A stretch of 12,391 nucleotides of DNA. Origin: Sulfurovum sp. GTDB lineage: Bacteria; Campylobacterota; Campylobacteria; Campylobacterales; Sulfurovaceae. Shown here piece after piece: positions 1 through 5,507 of the stretch (its first letter is position 1; each line of letters begins with the position of its first letter). The stretch is taken from the NCBI GenBank assembly GCA_027066595.1, contig JAMONG010000113.1, positions 1 to 12,391 on the forward strand, in the 5' to 3' direction. The notes beneath the pieces are model-generated. The model saw only the letters and a list, made by a program, of their open reading frames with translations, did no database searches and was not told the DNA's origin. Made by a program: the position numbers and the translations under genes.

Positions 1-24
1 GTTACTTGTGGCGGTGTTTCTTTT

Positions 25-44
25 CTACTTTTTTATAAAAGTAG
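25..44. repeat. Perfect 8-bp hairpin in the left intergenic element
   Basis: The arms CTACTTTT (25-32) and AAAAGTAG (37-44) are exact reverse complements around a TTAT loop. It lies on the far side of the longer 55-100 stem from rpiB, so a leftward transcript would meet that stem first and this one second. The AT-rich arms suggest a weak accessory terminator or part of a dispersed intergenic repeat. Only the base pairing is seen; the function is inferred. Confidence 0.5.
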
Positions 45-47
45 AGC

Positions 48-100
48 AAAAAGCGTCACAACTCTCGAATCACTTCGTTTACAAGGTCGTTCGTTGTGAC
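48..100 (-). terminator. Candidate terminator of the folD-lepB-rpiB operon
   Basis: Read on the minus strand, GTCACAAC (100-93) pairs perfectly with GTTGTGAC (62-55). The second arm is followed by GCTTTTTGC, giving a run of five Ts at 52-48. A further short hairpin, CACGC-TTT-GCGTG, sits at 106-118, nearer rpiB. A stem followed by Ts about 45 bases past the rpiB stop fits an intrinsic terminator. The 30-base loop and short T-run make it imperfect, and the element may instead be an intergenic repeat that also terminates transcription. Confidence 0.45.
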
Positions 101-144
101 AGAGGCACGCTTTGCGTGATTAATGGTCTAATTGCTTACGCGTG

Positions 145-600
145 TTAGCCTAGATTTGAACCAAGTGAACAGCCTTCTATTTTAGCCACACGTCCAGCAT
201 GTCTGCCACCTTCAAACTCTGTGTTGGCAAAAACTTCTATCATGTCTTCTATCACCCCTTTGCCTATGACACGTTCACCAAAACATAAGATGTTTGCATC
301 GTTGTGTTGGCGTGTGAGTTTGGCGGTGTAGGTGTCATGACAGAGTGCGGCACGAATACCTGCTACTTTGTTTGCAGCGATGCTTATGCCTATGCCTGTA
401 CCACAGATGAGTATGCCAAAACTTCCTTCATCAGAAAGTACAGCATCTGCACATTTTTTAGCAAAGTCTGGGTAGTCTACACGGTCAGCAGAGTCAGGTC
501 CAAGGTCAATGATTTGATGTCCTAACTCTTGTACAAAATCTTTCACATAGGCTTTTAGGGCATATCCTGCGTGGTCAGTTGCGATGTAAAATTTTTTCAC
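145..600 (-). CDS. rpiB: Ribose-5-phosphate isomerase B (RpiB)
   Basis: This cytoplasmic enzyme of 151 aa interconverts ribose 5-phosphate and ribulose 5-phosphate in the non-oxidative pentose phosphate pathway. It is close in length to E. coli RpiB. Visible family features are the N-terminal ATDHAG (residues 7-12), the catalytic cysteine Cys66 in LICGTGIGISIAANK, His99 in RQHNDAN, and the phosphate-binding arginines Arg133 and Arg137 in GGRHAGR. All fall at the E. coli numbering. The start codon is GTG (600-598, minus strand). It is supported by AAAGGA six bases upstream and by the position of the DHAG motif. The gene begins 14 bases after the lepB stop and is the last gene of the folD-lepB-rpiB cluster. 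RpiB relatives include LacA/LacB sugar isomerases, but the ICGTG motif and context favour RpiB. Confidence 0.95.
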   Translation of the reverse strand: MKKFYIATDHAGYALKAYVKDFVQELGHQIIDLGPDSADRVDYPDFAKKCADAVLSDEGSFGILICGTGIGISIAANKVAGIRAALCHDTYTAKLTRQHNDANILCFGERVIGKGVIEDMIEVFANTEFEGGRHAGRVAKIEGCSLGSNLG

Positions 601-614
601 TCTTTTTCCTTTAC

Positions 615-1568
615 TTATTCTATCGGTGCTTCAAGTTGTATGGACTCTATGAGTCTTCCTACACGTCCCCAGCGTATGGTGTAGCGTTGTTTGTTCCATA
701 AGCTCTCACATGCATCTGAATCAATGTCCATATCTGGACAGACACGGTAAAGCTTGTCGTGGTCTCTTCCCCCACCTATACCATTAGAGACTTGGTCATA
801 AGAGCGAAACTCAATACTCATATAGATAAGCCAAGGCTTTCCAACGATAAGTTTGTACGGAACTGAACCCCAAAAACGGCTGTCATTAGAGTTGTCACGA
901 TTGTCTCCTACCATGTAGAAGTGGTCTGGCTCTACTTTTTTGTAAAAGAGATGCCCCTCACTTCCATCAGGATGAGTGATACGTCTTATACTCATATCTA
1001 TCTCTTTGTTATAGTTATAGGCTCTGGTTAGGTATTCAAAACCATTCATACCCTCTGGTGTGTATTGTATACCAGGGTATTTACTCATATAAGGATTGAC
1101 TACCCACAGTTTGTCGTAAAGTGTAATGATTTTATCTTTAGGGTAGTTTGCTTTGATGTATGCATCCCCCTCATGGAAATGAAGCATTAACTTCTTATCT
1201 GCAAAGAGTATCTCATCTCCTCCTACAGCAACACAACGCTTTACGAAGTGAACTTTAGGTGTTTTTGGATTACGAAAGATGACAATGTCTTCTCTTTTGG
1301 GACGGGGACCTTCTATGAGGTGACCATTGTCATTAAAATCAGGAAGTAGGGGTATCTCTAACCAAGGCAAGTGTGGAATAGGGATACCATAAGAGAACTT
1401 CTTTGCAAAAAGAAAGTCACCTATGAGCTGTGTACGTTTCATAGAACCTGAGGGAATGACAAAAGACTGTGCCACAAAAAAGATAAGAAAAAGAACAATA
1501 ATAAATGTACCAGTCCACGACCCAGCAAAACGACTAAAGGCTGCTAAAAACTTTTTGAGGTTTTCCAT
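615..1568 (-). CDS. lepB: Signal peptidase I (LepB)
   Basis: This membrane-anchored serine protease of 317 aa removes signal peptides from Sec and Tat exported proteins on the periplasmic face. A single membrane segment spans about residues 20-36. It is followed by box B (FVIPSGSMKRTQLIGD) with nucleophile Ser42, box D (FVKRCVAVGGDE) with general-base Lys110, and box E (GDNRDNSNDSRFWG) at 221-234. About 100 residues separate boxes D and E; they hold a Tyr- and Lys-rich insert. Two periplasmic-side cysteines, Cys277 and Cys287, could form a disulfide. The C-terminus keeps an RWGRVGRLI motif. The start overlaps the folD stop by one base (TAATG), which implies translational coupling. The ATG is supported by AAAGG ten bases upstream and by the membrane anchor that begins soon after it. 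Confidence 0.95.
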   Translation of the reverse strand: MENLKKFLAAFSRFAGSWTGTFIIVLFLIFFVAQSFVIPSGSMKRTQLIGDFLFAKKFSYGIPIPHLPWLEIPLLPDFNDNGHLIEGPRPKREDIVIFRNPKTPKVHFVKRCVAVGGDEILFADKKLMLHFHEGDAYIKANYPKDKIITLYDKLWVVNPYMSKYPGIQYTPEGMNGFEYLTRAYNYNKEIDMSIRRITHPDGSEGHLFYKKVEPDHFYMVGDNRDNSNDSRFWGSVPYKLIVGKPWLIYMSIEFRSYDQVSNGIGGGRDHDKLYRVCPDMDIDSDACESLWNKQRYTIRWGRVGRLIESIQLEAPIE

Positions 1569-2413
1569 TATGTTCTAGCCTTTGCAGCTTTGAGTGTGTT
1601 AGACAGAAGCATCGCAATGGTCATGGGACCTACTCCACCAGGTACGGGTGTGATGTAAGAACATTTCTTACTTACATTATCGAAGTCAACATCTCCTACG
1701 AGTGAACCATCTGCTATACGGTTGATGCCAATGTCTATCACGATAGCTCCCTCTTTAACCATATCTTCTTTGATAAGCCCTGGTACGCCTACACCCACCA
1801 CAATAATGTCGGCTTTAGAAGTGTGTGCTTTGAGGTCTTTGGTATGTATGTGAGTGATGGTTACTGTAGCATCGGCATTGAGAAGCAAAGAAGCCATAGG
1901 TTTACCTACGATGTTACTTGCACCTACGACACAGACATCTTGCCCTTGTAGTTCTATCTCATACTCTTCAAACATCTTCATCACACCTAGTGGTGTACAG
2001 GCTACAAAGCTATCTAGGTTAGTAACGAGTCTTCCTACATTGTAAGCATGAAAACCATCCACATCTTTTTTAGGGTCTATGACCTCTAAGATTTTGTCTG
2101 TGTCTACATGTTTTGGAAGTGGGAGTTGTACCAAAATACCATCTATACGAGGGTTTTTGTTCATCATATCAATGGTTGCTATAATTTCATCTTGACTGAT
2201 GGTATCGGGCATGTTATGTGTGATAGAGTAAAATCCTACTTTTTCACAGGCTTTTGCTTTCATCTTAACATAGGCGTGGCTTGCTGGGTCATCTCCTATG
2301 AGTATCACGGCAAGTCCAGGGACAATGTTTTTTTCAAGTTTGAGTTGTTCTACTTCAGAACTTACGTTCGTTTGTACCTTGTTTGCTAAGGATTTTCCAT
2401 CGATAAGTTGCAT
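1568..2413 (-). CDS. folD: Bifunctional 5,10-methylene-THF dehydrogenase / methenyl-THF cyclohydrolase (FolD)
   Basis: This cytoplasmic one-carbon enzyme of 281 aa oxidises 5,10-methylene-THF to 5,10-methenyl-THF with NADP and hydrolyses it to 10-formyl-THF, which feeds purine and formyl-Met-tRNA synthesis. The substrate-site YVKMK has Tyr48 and catalytic Lys52. The ILVQLPLP motif is at 93-100, VDGFHAYNVG is near 118-127, the Rossmann loop reads GASNIVGKPMA, and the C-terminal TPVPGGVGPMTIAML motif is intact. The loop has Ala where many FolD proteins have Arg (GRS); I recall this form from Campylobacterota relatives. It is the first gene of the leftward operon. Its ATG is preceded by AAGGG at nine bases' spacing and by a TATAAT box about 30 bases upstream. 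Length and motifs are full and normal. Confidence 0.96.
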   Translation of the reverse strand: MQLIDGKSLANKVQTNVSSEVEQLKLEKNIVPGLAVILIGDDPASHAYVKMKAKACEKVGFYSITHNMPDTISQDEIIATIDMMNKNPRIDGILVQLPLPKHVDTDKILEVIDPKKDVDGFHAYNVGRLVTNLDSFVACTPLGVMKMFEEYEIELQGQDVCVVGASNIVGKPMASLLLNADATVTITHIHTKDLKAHTSKADIIVVGVGVPGLIKEDMVKEGAIVIDIGINRIADGSLVGDVDFDNVSKKCSYITPVPGGVGPMTIAMLLSNTLKAAKART

Positions 2414-2426
2414 ACTAGCGTGCCCT

Positions 2427-2449
2427 TATAATAAATTTAAGGTATTATA
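2427..2449. promoter_or_regulatory. Symmetric divergent promoter between folD and the cytochrome gene
   Basis: TATAATA (2427-2433) and its exact reverse complement TATTATA (2443-2449) face each other across nine bases. The plus-strand TATAAT would start a rightward transcript near 2439 toward the cytochrome. The minus-strand TATAAT (2449-2444) would start a leftward transcript near 2437 toward folD, giving a leader of about 24 bases. The two polymerase footprints would overlap, so firing should be mutually exclusive at any moment. No convincing -35 box is seen, as is common in Campylobacterota. Confidence 0.5.
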
Positions 2450-2486
2450 TCGAAAATACTTTTATGGAGAGTAAACGTAACACATC

Positions 2487-2855
2487 ATGAAACGACTATT
2501 ATTGATACTTATACCTTTTATATTGTCTGCCCAAGAAGATTTCATTTCTCACTATGAATATGGTGAGATGCTGTATGCCAATCCTAGAGGGGTTAGCTGT
2601 GCTCAGTGTCATGGCAACAGTGGCGAGGGCAGGGTTATAGTGAGTTATAAAGATGTTGATGGAAAACAAGTACTTAGTGGAGCAGATATACGTAAGAAGA
2701 GTTTAAAGGAGATGATATACTCTGTCAATTCCTATCATAAAGTAATGCCACGTTACTATCTTACAGATGAAGAGGTAAAAGCCATTTATGACTATCTTCA
2801 AATTAAAAACAGTCATTACCTTTCAAAACTACAAAAGAATAATACTAGCAAATAA
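2487..2855 (+). CDS. Small periplasmic monoheme cytochrome c (class I)
   Basis: This is a 122-aa exported c-type cytochrome. A short signal peptide (MKRLLLILIPFILSA) is probably cleaved after Ala15. One haem-attachment motif, CAQCH, gives Cys38, Cys41 and axial His42. Met87 in HKVMPRYYLTDEEV is the likely sixth ligand, followed by the usual C-terminal helix (DEEVKAIYDYLQ). This order and size match single-haem class I cytochromes that shuttle electrons in the periplasm. The redox partner cannot be told from the neighbours. The nearest Shine-Dalgarno-like GGAG is 17 bases from the ATG, which is unusually far. The start is chosen because it gives a clean signal peptide. An eight-codon frame (2464-2490) overlaps the ATG and could couple translation. 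The next gene begins 38 bases downstream behind its own -10 box. Confidence 0.88.
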   Translation: MKRLLLILIPFILSAQEDFISHYEYGEMLYANPRGVSCAQCHGNSGEGRVIVSYKDVDGKQVLSGADIRKKSLKEMIYSVNSYHKVMPRYYLTDEEVKAIYDYLQIKNSHYLSKLQKNNTSK

Positions 2856-2860
2856 TTGGC

Positions 2861-2888
2861 TATAATTATCTATTCACATATTGAAGGA
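2861..2888 (+). promoter_or_regulatory. -10 box and ribosome site for the DUF4139 gene
   Basis: TATAAT (2861-2866) begins five bases after the cytochrome stop codon. AAGGA (2884-2888) lies five bases before the ATG at 2894. A start of transcription near 2873 would give a leader of about 20 bases, so the gene can be transcribed independently of the cytochrome. No -35 box is obvious. Confidence 0.5.
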
Positions 2889-2893
2889 TAATT

Positions 2894-4321
2894 ATGACAT
2901 TACAAAAAACACTTATTGGACTCTTTATTTCAGGAGGGCTTTCTTATGCTTCTTCTTTAGCAGTTTATCAAGATAAAACATTTTATAATACCATACCTAG
3001 TACAAGCTTTATAGGCTTTACAAAAGGGGTGAGTGCTAAGTGTGAAGGGAGTAATGTCTCTCTTTTACCGATGACGCTTTGCCCTAAAGAGGCTAGACTG
3101 TGTGAAGTTTCTAATCGTTTAGATACGATTAAACAAGAGATGATTGTAAATGAAGCCAATATTAGAGTATTGGAAAAGTTTATCTCTTTACCCCAACCTA
3201 CAGAAATAGATGCAAGTCAATGGATATTGTCGGCTAAACTCATAGGAGAAGAACAAGCTATGTTAGGGGCTAAAAAAGAAGTTTTGATGCAAAACTTTCA
3301 ACAAGAAGAAGCTCTGTTCCGTAGGCAAGCACCAAGTAAAATAGCACAAAAAACAGAGACACTTTGTAGTAATGAACTGACTCTTACTATACCGTATGGA
3401 CATGTCTCTTTTTCCACATCGTATGAAGCAAACTTGGAAGAAAAACAACTTACCGTTACACAAAACTTAAGCATACTTAATAGAAGTGGTGTAGATATAC
3501 AAGCAGATACAGCGATGTTTTACTATCGGTCTGCTAGCCAATATGTTCGTCCTATACATTTTTCACCATGGATAGTAAGTAAATATGAACCAAGACCAAG
3601 AAAAATGTATAAAAAATCTATGGCAAAGTCTGCACCTATGATGGAGCTTGCTATGGAGGCAGATAGTGTTGTGGGTGCAAGTAATATAATGCCTGAACCA
3701 ACAGTGAGCTATGAAGATGCAAGAGAATATAAAATCAAAAATCTTAACTTGCCCTCAACAGGTCTCCCTTTAGAAGTGAAAGTACTCTCATGGACTACAG
3801 CACTTGAATGTGAGGTAAAGGCTTATCCTTATAGAAATACAAAAGCATTTCATGTCTGTTCTTTTACCCCTAAGTATCAGATAGACTCTAACAGTTGGAA
3901 AGTAACGTCAGGTAAAGAAGTCATCAACGAACATGCAGTAGGAGAGTATAGAAAAGAGAAGTACAATCTTTACACTAAAATAGAAGATGATATACAGATA
4001 CTCCGTAAACCCATCGTTAAAAAAGAGCGTCAAACAGGTATATTTGGTGGTACTGCACGTAAACAAGATGGTTTTACGCTTACCCTTACTAATAAATCTA
4101 ACAAAATCAAAGAACTCACACTTATAGAACGTATTCCTACTTCTACGACCACAGAGATAAGTTCAAAACTTGTAAGTGTGAAGTCTAAAAATAAGATAGA
4201 GTATAAAGTATTAAAAGATGGTCAAATTGAGATGAGTATACTATTGAGTGCAAATGAAACACAAAAGATAGATGTACTATTTGAGATAGCGTATGATAAA
4301 GATTTAAAAGTGAATTATTAA
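2894..4321 (+). CDS. Exported DUF4139-domain protein of unknown function
   Basis: This is a 475-aa secreted protein whose function is not known. A signal peptide covers about residues 1-20 (LSYAS, then SLAVY). Residues 22-60 look like a degenerate form of the N-terminal DUF4140-like strand region. Residues 65-150 are helical and charged, probably a coiled coil. Residues 160-230 hold a beta-rich stretch with the family-like MFYYRSASQYVRP. A Met/Lys-rich low-complexity linker spans 233-262. The C-terminal beta domain (about 390-470, with LTLTNKSNKIKELTLIERIP) is the recognisable part and resembles the DUF4139 / MuiA (mucoidy inhibitor A) family. Six cysteines (50, 63, 70, 158, 306, 322) in an exported protein suggest disulfides. 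The start is fixed by AAGGA and the signal peptide. It probably acts in the periplasm or on the envelope. The DUF4139 assignment is from motif resemblance only. Confidence 0.8.
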   Translation: MTLQKTLIGLFISGGLSYASSLAVYQDKTFYNTIPSTSFIGFTKGVSAKCEGSNVSLLPMTLCPKEARLCEVSNRLDTIKQEMIVNEANIRVLEKFISLPQPTEIDASQWILSAKLIGEEQAMLGAKKEVLMQNFQQEEALFRRQAPSKIAQKTETLCSNELTLTIPYGHVSFSTSYEANLEEKQLTVTQNLSILNRSGVDIQADTAMFYYRSASQYVRPIHFSPWIVSKYEPRPRKMYKKSMAKSAPMMELAMEADSVVGASNIMPEPTVSYEDAREYKIKNLNLPSTGLPLEVKVLSWTTALECEVKAYPYRNTKAFHVCSFTPKYQIDSNSWKVTSGKEVINEHAVGEYRKEKYNLYTKIEDDIQILRKPIVKKERQTGIFGGTARKQDGFTLTLTNKSNKIKELTLIERIPTSTTTEISSKLVSVKSKNKIEYKVLKDGQIEMSILLSANETQKIDVLFEIAYDKDLKVNY

Positions 4322-4343
4322 AAGAGGGGGAAGAAATATTTGT

Positions 4344-4371
4344 AGTGTTTGCAGGAAAACCTGCAAACATT
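4344..4371. terminator. Hairpin between convergent genes (candidate bidirectional terminator)
   Basis: GTTTGCAGG (4347-4355) and CCTGCAAAC (4360-4368) pair perfectly around an AAAA loop. The stem extends to 12 pairs (4344-4355 with 4360-4371) if one G-T wobble is allowed. It lies 22 bases after the DUF4139 stop and four bases from the minus-strand cold-shock gene stop, so it is placed to end both transcripts. Neither strand has a long T-run after the stem, so termination may be incomplete or the hairpin may mainly protect mRNA 3' ends. Confidence 0.6.
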
Positions 4372-4375
4372 TAAC

Positions 4376-4594
4376 TTAACAAGGTGTTACGTTCTCAGCT
4401 TGTGGGCCTTTTTGACCTTCACCAACTTCAAATGTAACTGCTTGACCTTCAGCCAATGTTACACGTCCACCATTGTCGTTGTTTACTTGACGGAAATGTA
4501 CGAATACATCGTCTCCACCATTCTCTTGTTGGATAAATCCGTAACCTTTTTCATCGTTGAACCATTTAACTGTACCGTTTACTAATGTTGCCAT
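4376..4594 (-). CDS. csp: Cold-shock domain RNA chaperone (CspA family)
   Basis: This is a 72-aa single cold-shock domain protein that binds single-stranded RNA and DNA and melts RNA structure, helping translation and anti-termination. The fold signature is clear: GTVKWFNDEKGYGFI (7-21) contains RNP1 (KGYGF), and DDVFVHF (28-34) contains RNP2. The C-terminal GQKGPQAENVTP is typical. The frame stays open upstream to 4681, but the true start is the ATG at 4594. It gives the canonical length, MATLVNGTVKWF is the family N-terminus, and AAGG sits eight bases upstream. The paralogue letter cannot be assigned. It is monocistronic, with cysE ending 200 bases upstream and a convergent gene downstream. 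Regulation probably runs through its long leader. Confidence 0.95.
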   Translation of the reverse strand: MATLVNGTVKWFNDEKGYGFIQQENGGDDVFVHFRQVNNDNGGRVTLAEGQAVTFEVGEGQKGPQAENVTPC

Positions 4595-4723
4595 TGTTAT
4601 TGCCTTATGTTTGTTTTGTGAAATAAATATGTAGAGAGTCTTTCGGGGTCTTGCAAGGGCTTGAACACTAACAGTACACACGAAAAATGAACTCGAAACT
4701 CATCTTTCATCGCAACTATTGTA
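4595..4723 (-). promoter_or_regulatory. Promoter and long 5' leader of the cold-shock gene
   Basis: On the minus strand a TACAAT -10 box (4723-4718) would start transcription near 4711. That leaves an untranslated leader of about 115 bases before the ATG at 4594. Long structured leaders are established as the thermosensing element of E. coli cspA. This leader contains short self-complementary runs such as CTTGCAAG, but I cannot fold it reliably by eye. The ribosome site is AAGG just before the ATG. Confidence 0.5.
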
Positions 4724-4754
4724 CCCTATTTTCTAAAAGTTAACCTTAGATAAA

Positions 4755-4776
4755 AATAAATATTGAATAAATATTG
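4755..4776. repeat. Two tandem 11-bp AT-rich units upstream of the cold-shock promoter
   Basis: AATAAATATTG occurs twice with no gap (4755-4765 and 4766-4776). Relative to the inferred cold-shock transcription start near 4711, the units lie at about -45 to -65 on the minus strand, where an UP element binds the RNA polymerase alpha subunit. They also fall just after the cysE stop, so they could instead be spacer sequence. The repeat is seen; the UP-element role is inferred. Confidence 0.55.
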
Positions 4777-4794
4777 AAATTTAACTAAAACTTA

Positions 4795-5499
4795 TTAGTC
4801 CATAGAGTGAATATAGTTGTCATAAATCTTTTCAAGTTCATGGTCTTTTTTCTTGATACCTTCTTGTTTTCCTTTAGGAAGTGCTTCTTCAAGTACTTCA
4901 ATACGCTTAATGAGATACTCAAATATCTCTTTGTTGACATCTGGTATTTTATTGTGGCTGAGTGGTGTTTTGTCATAGCCACGTTTAAGTACACGAGCAG
5001 GTATACCTATGGCAGTTGAATTAGCAGGCACATCTTTAACTACAACAGAGTTTGCACCTACTTTTGAGTTTGCACCTATGGTAATGTTACCCAGTACTTT
5101 TGCTCCAGCAGAGATGAGTACATTATCTTCTAAAGTAGGGTGACGTTTACCCTTTGAAGTACTTACCCCACCTAGTGTTACTTGTTGGTAGATAAGGACA
5201 TCATTGCCTATTATAACTGTTTCACCTATAACCACACCTACCCCATGGTCAATAAATACTCTACGTCCAAGTTTAGCGGCAGGATGTATATCGATTGTTG
5301 TAAGAAAGAGTCCAAGTGCTGAAATGAAACGTGGCAGGAACCGTAATCCAAGGTTGTATATAGAGTGTGAAATTCTATAGAAGAACATAGCCCACAGACC
5401 TGGGTAGTTAAAAAAGAGTTCAAAAGTAGAGTGCAGAGCAGGGTCATTTTTTTTAACATTGGCAAAGTCTTCTTTAATAAGTTTAAACAGTTTTATCAT
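4795..5499 (-). CDS. cysE: Serine O-acetyltransferase (CysE)
   Basis: This 234-aa cytoplasmic enzyme transfers acetyl from acetyl-CoA to L-serine, making O-acetylserine for cysteine synthase. An N-terminal helical part (1-65) precedes a left-handed beta-helix of hexapeptide repeats (about 68-170). The active-site set is present: Asp70 and His72 in DIHPAA, His85 in DHGVGVVIGET, and Glu93, with YQQVTLGG and KRHP following. It is shorter at the N-terminus than E. coli CysE, like the compact forms in Bacillus and many Campylobacterota. The tail (about 180-234) is charged and helical, rich in Lys and Glu. The start lies eight bases past the speA stop, with only a weak GAGA-type ribosome site, so translation is probably coupled to speA. 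The DPALHS region fits the family N-terminus and supports this ATG. Confidence 0.94.
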   Translation of the reverse strand: MIKLFKLIKEDFANVKKNDPALHSTFELFFNYPGLWAMFFYRISHSIYNLGLRFLPRFISALGLFLTTIDIHPAAKLGRRVFIDHGVGVVIGETVIIGNDVLIYQQVTLGGVSTSKGKRHPTLEDNVLISAGAKVLGNITIGANSKVGANSVVVKDVPANSTAIGIPARVLKRGYDKTPLSHNKIPDVNKEIFEYLIKRIEVLEEALPKGKQEGIKKKDHELEKIYDNYIHSMD

Positions 5500-5507
5500 T
5501 TTTAGTA

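Noticed and set aside
2..148. Open plus-strand frame at the left edge as the 3' end of a gene
   Set aside because: It runs through three inverted repeats and has no recognisable domain. The inverted repeats point to an intergenic element, though a truncated gene cannot be fully excluded.
304..525. Plus-strand open frame opposite rpiB
   Set aside because: It is a shadow of a confidently identified gene and has no family resemblance. The same holds for frames opposite or within folD, speA, mlaF, mlaD and the CAP gene.
4595..4681. N-terminal extension of the cold-shock protein
   Set aside because: The extra 29 residues match no family feature. The canonical MATLVNGTVKWF start at 4594 has a good ribosome site, and the region fits an untranslated leader.
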